Assembly (NCBI GenBank): GCA_027489455.1
Contig: JAIXZR010000063.1
Span: 60,786-124,785, forward strand
Length of the DNA: 64,000 nt
Direction of reading: 5' to 3'
Origin: Rubrivivax sp.
GTDB lineage: Bacteria > Pseudomonadota > Gammaproteobacteria > Burkholderiales > Burkholderiaceae_C
The position numbers were made by a program, and so were the translations under genes. Positions 9,016 to 16,373 of the stretch are shown here, piece after piece. How positions within the stretch are numbered: position 1 is the stretch's first letter; each line of letters begins with the position of its first letter. The notes under the pieces were generated by a model that was given only the letters and a program-made list of their open reading frames with translations, made no database searches and was not told the origin of the DNA.

Positions 9016-9510
9016 TCAGGGAGCCGCCCAACGCGCGAGACGCAGGCGCACTTCCGCGTGAGGGAGGCGGCACCTCGGGTGCGTAGAGATGCGCGTCAGG
9101 CCTTCGAACAGGAGATTGACCGGGATCCCTTTAGACGCCTCCATCTGGTCGAGCATCCACAGCAGCCCATAGACGGCGCTCATGCAGGTCTGCGCTTCCG
9201 AGCGAAGGATCTTGTCGCCGGTGACCAGCGCGTAATGCGGGCGCATCGCACAAGCGAGCGCAAAGCAGTCCGGGAGGGAGAGCGCCTTGCGCTTCGCACG
9301 CAACTCCTGTGCGAACGACACCTCGTCCGGAGTCAGCGCTACTACGCCGAGGCCCAGCGCACGAAGCAGTGGTCCATTCTCTGCTTCCAGTTCGTTCGCG
9401 TAGAGCAGGTCTGGCACCACCATCGTGAAACCGCAAGAGAAGGCGGGCTCCAGGAGCCCGCCTCGCTCAAGGTCGATCAATATGGAGGTATCCGAGACCA
9501 GGATGATCAT
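9016..9510 (-). CDS. PIN-domain nuclease, probable toxin-like partner
   Basis: 164 residues. The PIN acidic residues are in order: D7 in VSDTSILID, E40 in ANELEAE, D81 in LPDCFALA and D99 in TGDKILRSEA, which would bind metal for RNA cleavage. The gene starts six bases after the stop of the upstream Xre-ImmA gene, so the two form one transcript. PIN proteins next to an Xre/ImmA-type metallopeptidase are a recurring toxin-antitoxin-like or stress-response arrangement. No short AbrB, CopG or Phd antitoxin is present, so the upstream gene is the only candidate regulator. Confidence 0.75.
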   Translation of the reverse strand: MIILVSDTSILIDLERGGLLEPAFSCGFTMVVPDLLYANELEAENGPLLRALGLGVVALTPDEVSFAQELRAKRKALSLPDCFALACAMRPHYALVTGDKILRSEAQTCMSAVYGLLWMLDQMEASKGIPVNLLFEGLTRISTHPRCRLPHAEVRLRLARWAAP

Positions 9511-9516
9511 GGTCGA

Positions 9517-10584
9517 TCACGCTACCTGCCCCATCAGGCGCCGATCAAGTTCTCGGACACTGATGTTCAGCAACTCGGCGGCTCTGGCCTCCGAGATCGC
9601 TCCTTCGGCGACGGCCCGCAAGCACATCCGCTCCATGCGTTGAGGCACTTCTGCGGGAAGTGAATGAGGCTCGCTGGAGGCCGGCCCGTTCCATCCCAGG
9701 CTCCGGATCTGAGCCCAGAGGCGACCGTAGCCGGCCTTGGTCAACACACCCAGCTGGGAGCAACGTACGACGAGCGATGCGACGCTGACCTTGAACAGCT
9801 TCTTCAGTTCGGCGAGCTCCCCCAATGAGATTGACGTACGGTGGTTGCCGAGCAGACGCAGCATCATGTCTTTAGCCATGAGGAAGGCACCTGCAAAGCG
9901 ATCTGCTGCCTTTTCCTGCTCGGCATCGCTCAACCCGCTGAAGCGCAGCACCAGGTGAGCTAGCTCATGCGCAAGCGTGAAGCGCTGTCGTTCGCCGTTG
10001 TGATGCTGGTTGACGACGATGACCGGCACATCGTTCTGCTCCGGGCGCCGGACGAACGCTTTGGAACCCGACACGTTCACTGGAAGGTCCAGTGCGATCA
10101 CCTTGACGCCCTTGTCCTCCAGCAGCTCGGCCATGATGGGAATTGGGTCGATGCCAAGAGACCATAGTCGACGCAAAGACTCGGCGGCTTGCTCTGCGTC
10201 CTCGACTCGGTGGATCGCAAACTCTTTCCCGTTCGGCGCTGCCCAGGGTTCGTCGACACCAGGCAAGAGCTCCTCGAGTTCGAGGTAGCGCTCCACCTGG
10301 TCCAGCACGGCGGCTTCAACCGCGCGCTCTTCTTTGACGCCAGCCTGCGGCGCTTTGCGGAAGTCCACTCCCGTGAGCTCGATCTCCCGCTCGCTGAGCA
10401 GGAACTCGGGTGAGACCTCCAGGGCCTTGCCCAAAGCGAGCAATACCGTCGAGCTCGGCATCATCTCGTCGCGCTCGTACTTGCCGATGGCTTGCGCGGA
10501 GACTTGCCCGTGGATGGCAGCCTCCAGCTCTCGCAGCGAGAGCCCGAGGGCCTCTCGTGCCCTCTTGAGTCGGTTTCCGATCAT
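9517..10584 (-). CDS. Xre-family regulator with ImmA/IrrE metallopeptidase domain
   Basis: 355 residues. Residues 1-60 are a Cro/CI-type helix-turn-helix (LRELEAAIHGQVSAQAIGKYE). Residues about 140-260 are an ImmA/IrrE-type zinc peptidase with H206-E-L-A-H210 and a downstream DAEQEKAADRFAGAFLM segment supplying the third ligand. Proteins of this layout sense a signal and cleave a repressor, as ImmA and IrrE/DdrO do. It is first in an operon with the PIN gene and diverges from a small-gene operon. The promoters overlap and carry GTTTACA/TGTAAAC half-sites, so autoregulation is likely (inference). Confidence 0.82.
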   Translation of the reverse strand: MIGNRLKRAREALGLSLRELEAAIHGQVSAQAIGKYERDEMMPSSTVLLALGKALEVSPEFLLSEREIELTGVDFRKAPQAGVKEERAVEAAVLDQVERYLELEELLPGVDEPWAAPNGKEFAIHRVEDAEQAAESLRRLWSLGIDPIPIMAELLEDKGVKVIALDLPVNVSGSKAFVRRPEQNDVPVIVVNQHHNGERQRFTLAHELAHLVLRFSGLSDAEQEKAADRFAGAFLMAKDMMLRLLGNHRTSISLGELAELKKLFKVSVASLVVRCSQLGVLTKAGYGRLWAQIRSLGWNGPASSEPHSLPAEVPQRMERMCLRAVAEGAISEARAAELLNISVRELDRRLMGQVA

Positions 10585-10603
10585 TGAGTTCTCCCGACCT
10601 GTG

Positions 10604-10653
10604 GTTTACAGATTGACTTCTGAAATTATCGTTTGTAAACTCACTTCCGTCAA
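10604..10653. promoter_or_regulatory. overlapping divergent promoters with inverted-repeat operator
   Basis: For the plus-strand genes: TTGACT (10613-10618), 17 bases, TAAACT (10636-10641). For the Xre-ImmA gene on the minus strand: TTGACG (10653-10648), 17 bases, GATAAT (10630-10625). The two promoters interleave. GTTTACA (10604-10610) and TGTAAAC (10634-10640) form an inverted repeat that covers the plus-strand -10 box and lies between the -35 and -10 of the minus-strand promoter, a natural site for the Xre protein. Confidence 0.6.
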
Positions 10654-10670
10654 CCCATCGGAGGTCCGAT

Positions 10671-10904
10671 ATGGCTAACCGGAACAACGTTCACATCGTT
10701 CAGCGTGGCGACGGCTGGGGCACCTTGCGCGAGGGCGGACAGCGCGCGAGCGAAGTGTTCGACACCCAGGCGGAGGCGATCCAGGCCGGCCGGCAGATGG
10801 CTCGCCAGGGCCAGGGCGAGTTGCTCATCCATGGCCAGGACGGCCGGATCCGGGCGCGCGACTCGTATGGCAACGACCCCTGTCCACCGAAAGACTCGAA
10901 ATGA
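10671..10904 (+). CDS. DUF2188-like small protein
   Basis: 77 residues, preceded by GGAGG seven bases before the ATG. The pattern NVHIVQRGDGWGTLREGG..ASEVFDTQAEAIQAGRQMAR, then GELLIHGQDGRIRARDSYG, fits DUF2188, a small fold common in mobile and conflict islands whose biochemical role is unknown. It is the first gene behind the divergent promoter shared with Xre-ImmA and overlaps the next gene by four bases (ATGA). Confidence 0.75.
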   Translation: MANRNNVHIVQRGDGWGTLREGGQRASEVFDTQAEAIQAGRQMARQGQGELLIHGQDGRIRARDSYGNDPCPPKDSK

Positions 10905-11128
10905 TCAAGATCGACTTCAAGGGCCCTAAGCCCGGCGACCTGGTGCGCGCCGCGTCGGCAGAGATAGAGAAGCAAATCACGGCAAAGGCGAAGGCGGCAA
11001 CTGCCCGGCATGGCAGTGTGTCCGTCCGGTTCACTCGCAAGGCCGATGGCACGGTGCGGTCGGTGGAGTTTCAGGGCTCCCCGGCGGCGATCGAGGCGGC
11101 GAAGTTGGCCATCCAGCGTTCCAGGTAA
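10901..11128 (+). CDS. small basic hypothetical protein
   Basis: 75 residues, starting with an ATGA overlap on the DUF2188 stop, so translationally coupled to it. The sequence is basic with an amphipathic helix at about 15-37 (AASAEIEKQITAKAKAATAR) and a beta-rich end (SVSVRFTRKADGTVRSVEFQG). No family recognised. The coupling and good coding bias support it as real; it probably works with the DUF2188 protein. Confidence 0.6.
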   Translation: MIKIDFKGPKPGDLVRAASAEIEKQITAKAKAATARHGSVSVRFTRKADGTVRSVEFQGSPAAIEAAKLAIQRSR

Positions 11129-11153
11129 CGCGCCGAGAGCAGGAAGCGTCAAC

Positions 11154-11435
11154 GTGAGCAATGTTCTTGCTGAGGCTTGGGTCGTGCTCTGCTACTCAAC
11201 GAGGACGCAGCTCGCGATCGCCTTCGGGGTCGTCTTCTTCATCGGCATCTTGCTGGTAGGCCAGACCCTGGTCGGCGGGCTCGAATTCCATGGGCCACTC
11301 GCGGCGCTGACGGATGTCATTCGTGATCGGCTGATACAACGCTACGACCAGGCGGCATGGATCGCACTCGGGAGCTTCTTGCTCTTGGCGCTCAAGTTCT
11401 ATCGGAAAGATCGCAAGCGCTTGCTGGGCCTCTGA
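11154..11435 (+). CDS. small two-helix membrane protein
   Basis: 93 residues from GTG 11154, with AGGA about nine bases upstream. Two hydrophobic segments (LAIAFGVVFFIGILLVGQTLVG and AAWIALGSFLLLALKFY) flank a polar loop, and the C-terminus is basic (RKDRKRLLGL), expected to be cytoplasmic. No family recognised. It lies 25 bases after the previous gene in the same run of small genes. Confidence 0.55.
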   Translation: MSNVLAEAWVVLCYSTRTQLAIAFGVVFFIGILLVGQTLVGGLEFHGPLAALTDVIRDRLIQRYDQAAWIALGSFLLLALKFYRKDRKRLLGL

Positions 11436-11472
11436 GCACAGCCGTGCAGCTCGCACCCAATAGGAGGCAAAC

Positions 11473-11835
11473 ATGGCCTGCGCAGCCGAACACGCTCGGT
11501 TCAACTTCTTCGCCGTCGCGGCGGTGTGCGCCACCGCCCAGCGTCGTGAAGGACAGACCGTTGACGGAACCCCAGTGGTCATGGGTGCGGCGGCAGCCTG
11601 CTTGCCGTCGCTGCCGGACTGGCTTGAGCCGGCGCTGCATCCCAACCATCGGAAGTTCTTTCACAGCGCGACCGTGTTCGTGGGCCTGTCTTTCGCCATG
11701 CATCGTCTCTACAAGTGGGAGACGCAGGACGACTGGGAGAAGCTGGCGCGGGCGGTCGGCCTTCTCGCTGGTGCAGCGTATCTTGCGCATCTCGCTAGGG
11801 ACGCGTTCACGGCGAAGTCGCTTCCAATCCTCTAG
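11473..11835 (+). CDS. small YdjM-like (metal-dependent hydrolase-type) membrane protein
   Basis: 120 residues with AGGAGG five bases before the ATG. Histidine and aspartate motifs (AEHARFNFF near the start, LPDWLEPALHPNHRKFFHS in the middle, AHLARDAF near the end) lie within hydrophobic segments, as in the LexA-regulated YdjM family of inner-membrane proteins classed as metal-dependent hydrolases. It is much shorter than the roughly 200-residue family members. The substrate is unknown. Last gene of the small-gene run. Confidence 0.55.
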   Translation: MACAAEHARFNFFAVAAVCATAQRREGQTVDGTPVVMGAAAACLPSLPDWLEPALHPNHRKFFHSATVFVGLSFAMHRLYKWETQDDWEKLARAVGLLAGAAYLAHLARDAFTAKSLPIL

Positions 11836-11985
11836 AGGCGTCTTCGGAGTTCGTTGCCGGCGCTGCAAGCATCGCCTGCCTTACGGCAGGACGCTGCTGC
11901 GAGGATCGGATCTGGCTGCGGTTACCCTCTCCATTGGCGCAGTGTTGGCATGGGCCTAGGGCTTTCATCGAACCGGAGAGACACA

Positions 11986-12855
11986 GTGGCGACTGGACAG
12001 GCACAAGCGAAGGCTTGCAAGCTAGCGGCGATCATCAACATGAAGGGCGGCGTGGGGAAGACGACGCTGAGCTACAACCTGTCCTTCGAGTTGGCGGGCA
12101 GAGGCAACCGTGTCCTACTTGTAGACCTTGACCCGCAGGCCAACGCCACGCTCGTGTGCATGAGTGATGCCGAAATCAAGCAACACCAAGCAAGCGGGAA
12201 GCGATCGATCACCAACCTTTTCGTTGATGCGTATGAGCCTCGCGTGCCTCTAGCGCTACCCCCTGCAGCAGGTCCGGAGCTAAAGGACTATCTGTTCAAC
12301 GTGCCGCTGGGCTCAGCTGCTGCGGCTGGCTCAGCGCTTCACTTCATTCCATCAGACATTTATCTCAGTTCGGTTCTTCGCGGGATCAATCTTGGTCCTT
12401 ACACGCTTGGAGCACTGATCACTGAAGAGGTTAGAAAGGGCTACGACTACATACTCGTAGATTGTGCGCCGACGTACTCAGCGTTAACAACGATCGCGCT
12501 GAACACATGCCGCTCGGTATTGATACCCATGATCTCCGACACGTTCGGCAAGCATGGCACAGATTTGATGCAGCAGATCCTAGAGGAACACAAGCATGAC
12601 TTCGGAGTCGAGGTCAAAGTCATTGGTGTTGTGTTCACGATGGTCAAGGATGGGGCCAATCAGCGGGCTACGGAGAGGGAAATTATTGGTAAGTGGGGGT
12701 CCGACGTAGTGTTCAAGCAGTCAATCTCTCACAACGATTGGTACAAGGTCGCTAACGGCCAACGGAAGCCATTCACCAAAACTCCCGCACACGGCGATGC
12801 AAAGGATGAACTGATCAAGTTCGTTGATCAGTTCACTGAGCGGAGCGCAAGATGA
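11986..12855 (+). CDS. ParA-family (MinD/ParA/Soj-type) ATPase
   Basis: 289 residues from GTG 11986; GGAGAG sits five bases upstream, which favours it over in-frame ATGs at 11854 and 11950. The deviant Walker A is KGGVGKTT (about 20-27), followed by VDLDPQANATL and a Walker-B-like VDCAPTYSALTT. Family members dimerise on ATP and bind DNA or membranes. There is no ParB gene beside it and no visible parS cluster, so plasmid partition is unlikely to be its only role. The stop overlaps the next start (ATGA), and that gene overlaps the third in the same way. Two lines counted by hand gave 48% and 55% GC, against 68% for one line counted in the glycosidase region, pointing to separate acquisition. 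Confidence 0.88.
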   Translation: MATGQAQAKACKLAAIINMKGGVGKTTLSYNLSFELAGRGNRVLLVDLDPQANATLVCMSDAEIKQHQASGKRSITNLFVDAYEPRVPLALPPAAGPELKDYLFNVPLGSAAAAGSALHFIPSDIYLSSVLRGINLGPYTLGALITEEVRKGYDYILVDCAPTYSALTTIALNTCRSVLIPMISDTFGKHGTDLMQQILEEHKHDFGVEVKVIGVVFTMVKDGANQRATEREIIGKWGSDVVFKQSISHNDWYKVANGQRKPFTKTPAHGDAKDELIKFVDQFTERSAR

Positions 12856-13409
12856 CTCGATCAGAAGCGACAGGCAACTTCCTCGACGCCGCAGCGCGCG
12901 TCGATGGCGAAGCAGCAGACCTAATCGCCGATTCGTTGGTGAGGATTTCGACCCTGCTGACCTCAGATCATGCCTCCGCCGCCCGAAAGGCCGCGGTTCT
13001 CAAGCAAATTCATGGATACCTTCAGAAGAAGGCCAATGACTTGGAGCCGAAGCAGGTGGAGACTGGTGATCTCAGTCTGCGGCGGCTTAGAAATGAGCTC
13101 GCACATGGGAAGCACCGGCGTGACATTGATCTCTCTCCTTTGTACCCCGAGCTTTGGAGAGCGATAGGGCGCCTAGGAGCCCGCCTAGGGCCGGCGCAGA
13201 TTGAGAACCTCTTGGCATACACGCTGGACGTGCCGAACATGCAGGCGGCAGCTCGAGGAGTCTCGGCGTCCAAGATCGTGCAGATGTACAAACCACTGTT
13301 CGCCCAGCTTGACCCCGACGGGCAGCGGTCGCTCTTCGTGAACCTGCTGCTCCGCTTGTTTACGGATAGCGACTCGTTCAGTCTCCTTGAGGCGCAAGGT
13401 AGGCGATGA
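12852..13409 (+). CDS. HEPN-like protein of the ParA cassette
   Basis: 185 residues, starting inside the stop of the ParA gene. The sequence is all-helical and contains R80-NELA-H85, a fit to the Rx4-6H signature of HEPN ribonucleases, followed by GKHRRD. HEPN proteins often act as RNA-cutting effectors in toxin-antitoxin and abortive-infection systems. Helices before the motif (ARKAAVLKQIHGYLQKKAND) and after it fit the expected helical bundle. The HEPN call rests on this motif and the helical pattern; no named family was recognised. Position between the ATPase and a second HEPN-like protein supports a multi-protein complex. Confidence 0.55.
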   Translation: MTRSEATGNFLDAAARVDGEAADLIADSLVRISTLLTSDHASAARKAAVLKQIHGYLQKKANDLEPKQVETGDLSLRRLRNELAHGKHRRDIDLSPLYPELWRAIGRLGARLGPAQIENLLAYTLDVPNMQAAARGVSASKIVQMYKPLFAQLDPDGQRSLFVNLLLRLFTDSDSFSLLEAQGRR

Positions 13410-14320
13410 AGGTCCCATATCTGAATCAGAAGCGCAAGAAGGAGATGGGCCTGCTCGCAGAGGAGTTTGCTCGCACTATTCGCGGACACATGGAGCAAGC
13501 GCAGGTGCAGCCGCGGTTGGACGATCCGTGGTTAAAGACCATGTACTACGTGCTGGCGCTATCGCACCTCTTGCCTGGGGTTAAGGTCGATGTGAATCCG
13601 TCGAGAGAGTACGCCCTCGTCGGGGCGAAAGCCCAAGGTAGCCGAGAATTGTTCCTGCAGGCTATGACCGCTTTTCAGGCGCCCGAGGCTGTCCTAGATG
13701 TCATGGCAGCTTCCTACAGAAGAACTGTCTTCTCGGGCTTTATTGCGGAGCTGCGTTCGGACCTGCTGATGGCGTTGACACAAGGCCTGGTCTACAGCTA
13801 CCGCGGCGCTGCGATTAGCTTGAGGTGTGCTCTCGAGGATCTCTACAGACACCTCTACTACATGGATCATCCGCAGGAATTCGCGGCGCTTAGCGCTGGG
13901 CGGGAGACAGAATTCTCGATGAAGATTAGTCCGCAAGGACTGAGAGAATATCTGGCTAGGACTAGTTACCTGAGACGTATTGCTGGCGCGAGAGTCGACT
14001 TTGCTCCAAAGGCAGACCCTAAGGATATGGACTGGCTCGGAGTGAACGACGAGTTGTACTCGTCTCTCTCGGCTGCAGTTCATGGCGCCTCAAGCGAGTG
14101 GTTCGCTGCGGTTGGCAGTGCTGCTTCGCTTCAGAAGAGTGAGGCGAAGGAGGAGAAGCTGAACTCACTTTTTGTCAGGTTTGCGAAGCTTTGTTCGACG
14201 TTCCTCATCGCCGCACACCGCGACGTGTTCGCATCACTGGGGGATTACGACAAATCGTTGGTGCTTGAAATCTACTCGCCGGTAGAGCGCCGCAATCTGC
14301 GTGCGTTGCTGAATATCTGA
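13406..14320 (+). CDS. helical protein with DUF5677/HEPN-like motifs, third gene of the ParA cassette
   Basis: 304 residues overlapping the previous gene by four bases. Mostly helical, with two motifs seen in DUF5677-like HEPN relatives: R140-CALEDLYRHLYYM (an R..x..E helix) and LYSSLSAAVHG (Y218 to H226). Such proteins lack a complete Rx4-6H motif and may be inactive or antitoxin-like partners. The C-terminal helix is FVRFAKLCSTFLIAAHRDVF. No transmembrane segment or signal peptide. Its role in the cassette, effector, sensor or neutraliser, cannot be told from sequence. Confidence 0.5.
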   Translation: MKVPYLNQKRKKEMGLLAEEFARTIRGHMEQAQVQPRLDDPWLKTMYYVLALSHLLPGVKVDVNPSREYALVGAKAQGSRELFLQAMTAFQAPEAVLDVMAASYRRTVFSGFIAELRSDLLMALTQGLVYSYRGAAISLRCALEDLYRHLYYMDHPQEFAALSAGRETEFSMKISPQGLREYLARTSYLRRIAGARVDFAPKADPKDMDWLGVNDELYSSLSAAVHGASSEWFAAVGSAASLQKSEAKEEKLNSLFVRFAKLCSTFLIAAHRDVFASLGDYDKSLVLEIYSPVERRNLRALLNI

Positions 14321-14782
14321 AACAACTGCGCGGCGTCAGGAGATCTGGAGAACGATGGCCTAGAGCCCGTTTGCCCGATCTGGGGGGAGGTGAAGCTCGG
14401 AAGTCGGACTCTACCGACCTTCGATTGGCACGCTGTGCCCCGTGCGCAGGTCATGGGGAAGAATGCGTTCAAAGCATCGGTCGCAGGGAAGTGCCGAGAC
14501 GGGGGATAGTCCTGTGCAACAACTTCGGCGCGCCGGAAGGCCAGTCGCAACAACTCATGCAGATCTTCCACCTGCCCTATGGCGCGCCCGTCGCTAAGTG
14601 GTTGTTGGCGCTTGCGCGCCAGAGCAACTAATTCGGCGCCCTACGTTTCCGTAGGGCGCCAGATTCGTTGCCGTTAACTGACCGCAGCATCAACTGCGTG
14701 GTCGTCGCGAGGGGTCCATTGAATTCAAGCACGCCAGCATCAATGCCGTGATGCTGGAGCTGCACGCCACCAGGTCATCGCC
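14321..14782. other. gene-poor boundary between accessory island and chromosome
   Basis: 462 bases between the ParA cassette and the next convincing gene. An 86-codon frame at 14371-14631 has no ribosome-binding site and no recognisable product, so I do not call it. The only clear structure is the hairpin at 14635-14660. No tRNA, integrase remnant or direct repeat marking an attachment site was found. The stretch separates lower-GC genes on the left from typical high-GC genes on the right. Confidence 0.6.
14635..14660. terminator. perfect 11-bp hairpin, probable terminator
   Basis: GGCGCCCTACG (14635-14645), loop TTTC, CGTAGGGCGCC (14650-14660). The stem is perfect and GC-rich but is not followed by a T-tract on the plus strand (AGATTCGTTG). 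It lies between the plus-strand ParA cassette and the minus-strand membrane-protein gene and could end transcription from either side. Confidence 0.5.
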
Positions 14783-16354
14783 TCAGGCTGGCCTGTCGCC
14801 AGCCAGGCGGGCCAGCCAGGGTAGCGGCAGGGTCGACTGTTCGCTGCTGACGTCGGCCACCATCCACGCGGCCTGGTGGCTGTCGATCCCGCCCAGCAGG
14901 CCCTGCAGGGCCGTATAGACCTGCGGGCTGTCGACGAGCAGCAGTACCGGCAAGTCGGGCATGTGGCGGGACAGGTGCAGCAGCTCGTAGCGGCAGCCCT
15001 GACGGTCGGCGGTGAAGCCGCGCAAGTCCATCACCACGGCGTGGCTGCGCGCTGCCAGCGCGCGCATGGTCGGCTGCCAGGTGCTGTTCTCGCACCAGAA
15101 GTGAGAGACGCGGAAGCGGCCGTCGGCATCGCGCTGCGAGGGCAGGTTTTGCAACCGTGCGTCCAGCTCCTGCAGGCTGCCGACGAACTGCGAGCGCAAA
15201 CGGCCCGCCACGAAAGCCACGAAGTCGCTCGGGCCGACGTTGCGCAGAGCCAGGTCTTTGCCGGCAATCATGTGGATGGGGCCGATGGGCCGCCAGTGTT
15301 GTTCCAGCCCGTCGAACAGCGCTTCCACGCGGCTGGCATCGCTGAAGACGCGCAGCAGCAGCAGCGCGCGCGGCGGGGCATCGGGCTGTGCCAGCGGCCA
15401 CAGCCGCCACACCAGCCGGCGTGCCATCACCGCGGGCGGATAGGCGGCCAGCAGCAGCAGGTACGCAGCTTGGCTTGACGCCACCGCCAGCGCCAGGGCC
15501 TGGGCCAGCAGCAGCGTGAGCCACCAGGTGTCGGTGAAGAGTTCGAGATCGCTGAAGCGCCCCGCGTCGAAGGCGCGCTGCACGGCCTGCAAGGCCTGAA
15601 AGCCGATCAGGCCACCGGCGATCAGGCCCGCCAGCCGCCAGTCCCAAGACACTTGCACACCCAACCAGCGCGAGCTCACCAGCGCCACTGCCACGGCCAT
15701 CGCACAGGCCGCCAGCGCCAGCAGCAGCACCATGGGCGCCACGCCGCGCCAGAAGCGCATGCCAACGATCAGCAGCAGCGCCAGCGGCGCCAGCACGAAC
15801 AGCTGGTACAGGTCGATGGCCAGGCCGCGCAGGTTTTCGGGCAAGAGCCACGGCAGCGCGCTGGCGGCCGCGATGCCCAAGGCGCGCTGCCAGAAGGCCG
15901 TGACCTGCAGCACGAGCAAGAGCGCCACGGTCGGCACCAGGGCCGTCAGCAGCAGAGTCGGCACCACCCAGGCGCTGAGCAGATGCGCAACCATCCCGCT
16001 GAAGGCCAGCGTGAGCGCCAGCGCGCAGACGAAGCCGCTGGCCGCATGGCCGGCCAGCAGCCGAAGCCGGGCTGGCAGCACGCCCAGGCGCGCAGCGCTG
16101 CCGGACCTTGCCGTGGCTGCGGCCGGTGGCGCACCCAAGCGCATCCAGCGCAGCGGCGCGCCCGGTGGGGTGTCGTCAGACCGGTGACCTGGCCCGGGAC
16201 GGGCACCGTCGTCGGGCAGGCCCTGACTCATCCAGTGCGCAACCCGGCGGCGGTACCACCACAGCGCGATGGGCGACACCACCAACGTCAGCACGACGGC
16301 CAGCGGGGTGGCGACCAACAGCCACTGCAGGCCACTGGGCAGGGACGCGCTCAC
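14783..16354 (-). CDS. multi-pass membrane protein with cytoplasmic C-terminal domain, unknown function
   Basis: 523 residues. A first membrane helix spans about 10-32, then a Pro/Gly/Arg-rich cytoplasmic linker, then a series of hydrophobic segments between about 100 and 330 (for example ALALTLAFSGMVAHLLSAWV and LFVLAPLALLLIVGM). The last 190 residues are soluble and alternate beta strands and helices (LLLLRVFSD, IHMIAGKDLAL, AVVMDLRGFT, LPVLLLVDSP), resembling a Rossmann-like or TIR-like fold, but no family is recognised. It starts 19 bases after the stop of the 1375-residue gene, so the two form an operon. Confidence 0.65.
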   Translation of the reverse strand: MSASLPSGLQWLLVATPLAVVLTLVVSPIALWWYRRRVAHWMSQGLPDDGARPGPGHRSDDTPPGAPLRWMRLGAPPAAATARSGSAARLGVLPARLRLLAGHAASGFVCALALTLAFSGMVAHLLSAWVVPTLLLTALVPTVALLLVLQVTAFWQRALGIAAASALPWLLPENLRGLAIDLYQLFVLAPLALLLIVGMRFWRGVAPMVLLLALAACAMAVAVALVSSRWLGVQVSWDWRLAGLIAGGLIGFQALQAVQRAFDAGRFSDLELFTDTWWLTLLLAQALALAVASSQAAYLLLLAAYPPAVMARRLVWRLWPLAQPDAPPRALLLLRVFSDASRVEALFDGLEQHWRPIGPIHMIAGKDLALRNVGPSDFVAFVAGRLRSQFVGSLQELDARLQNLPSQRDADGRFRVSHFWCENSTWQPTMRALAARSHAVVMDLRGFTADRQGCRYELLHLSRHMPDLPVLLLVDSPQVYTALQGLLGGIDSHQAAWMVADVSSEQSTLPLPWLARLAGDRPA

Positions 16355-16373
16355 GTCGCGCTCGCGCCGGGCG

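Noticed and set aside
11986..12855. ParA gene as evidence of a plasmid or ICE partition locus
   Set aside because: No ParB gene, parS-like repeats, replication or conjugation genes are present; the partners are HEPN-like.
14371..14631. 86-codon frame in the island-edge gap
   Set aside because: No ribosome-binding site, no recognisable protein pattern, and atypical composition for either flank.
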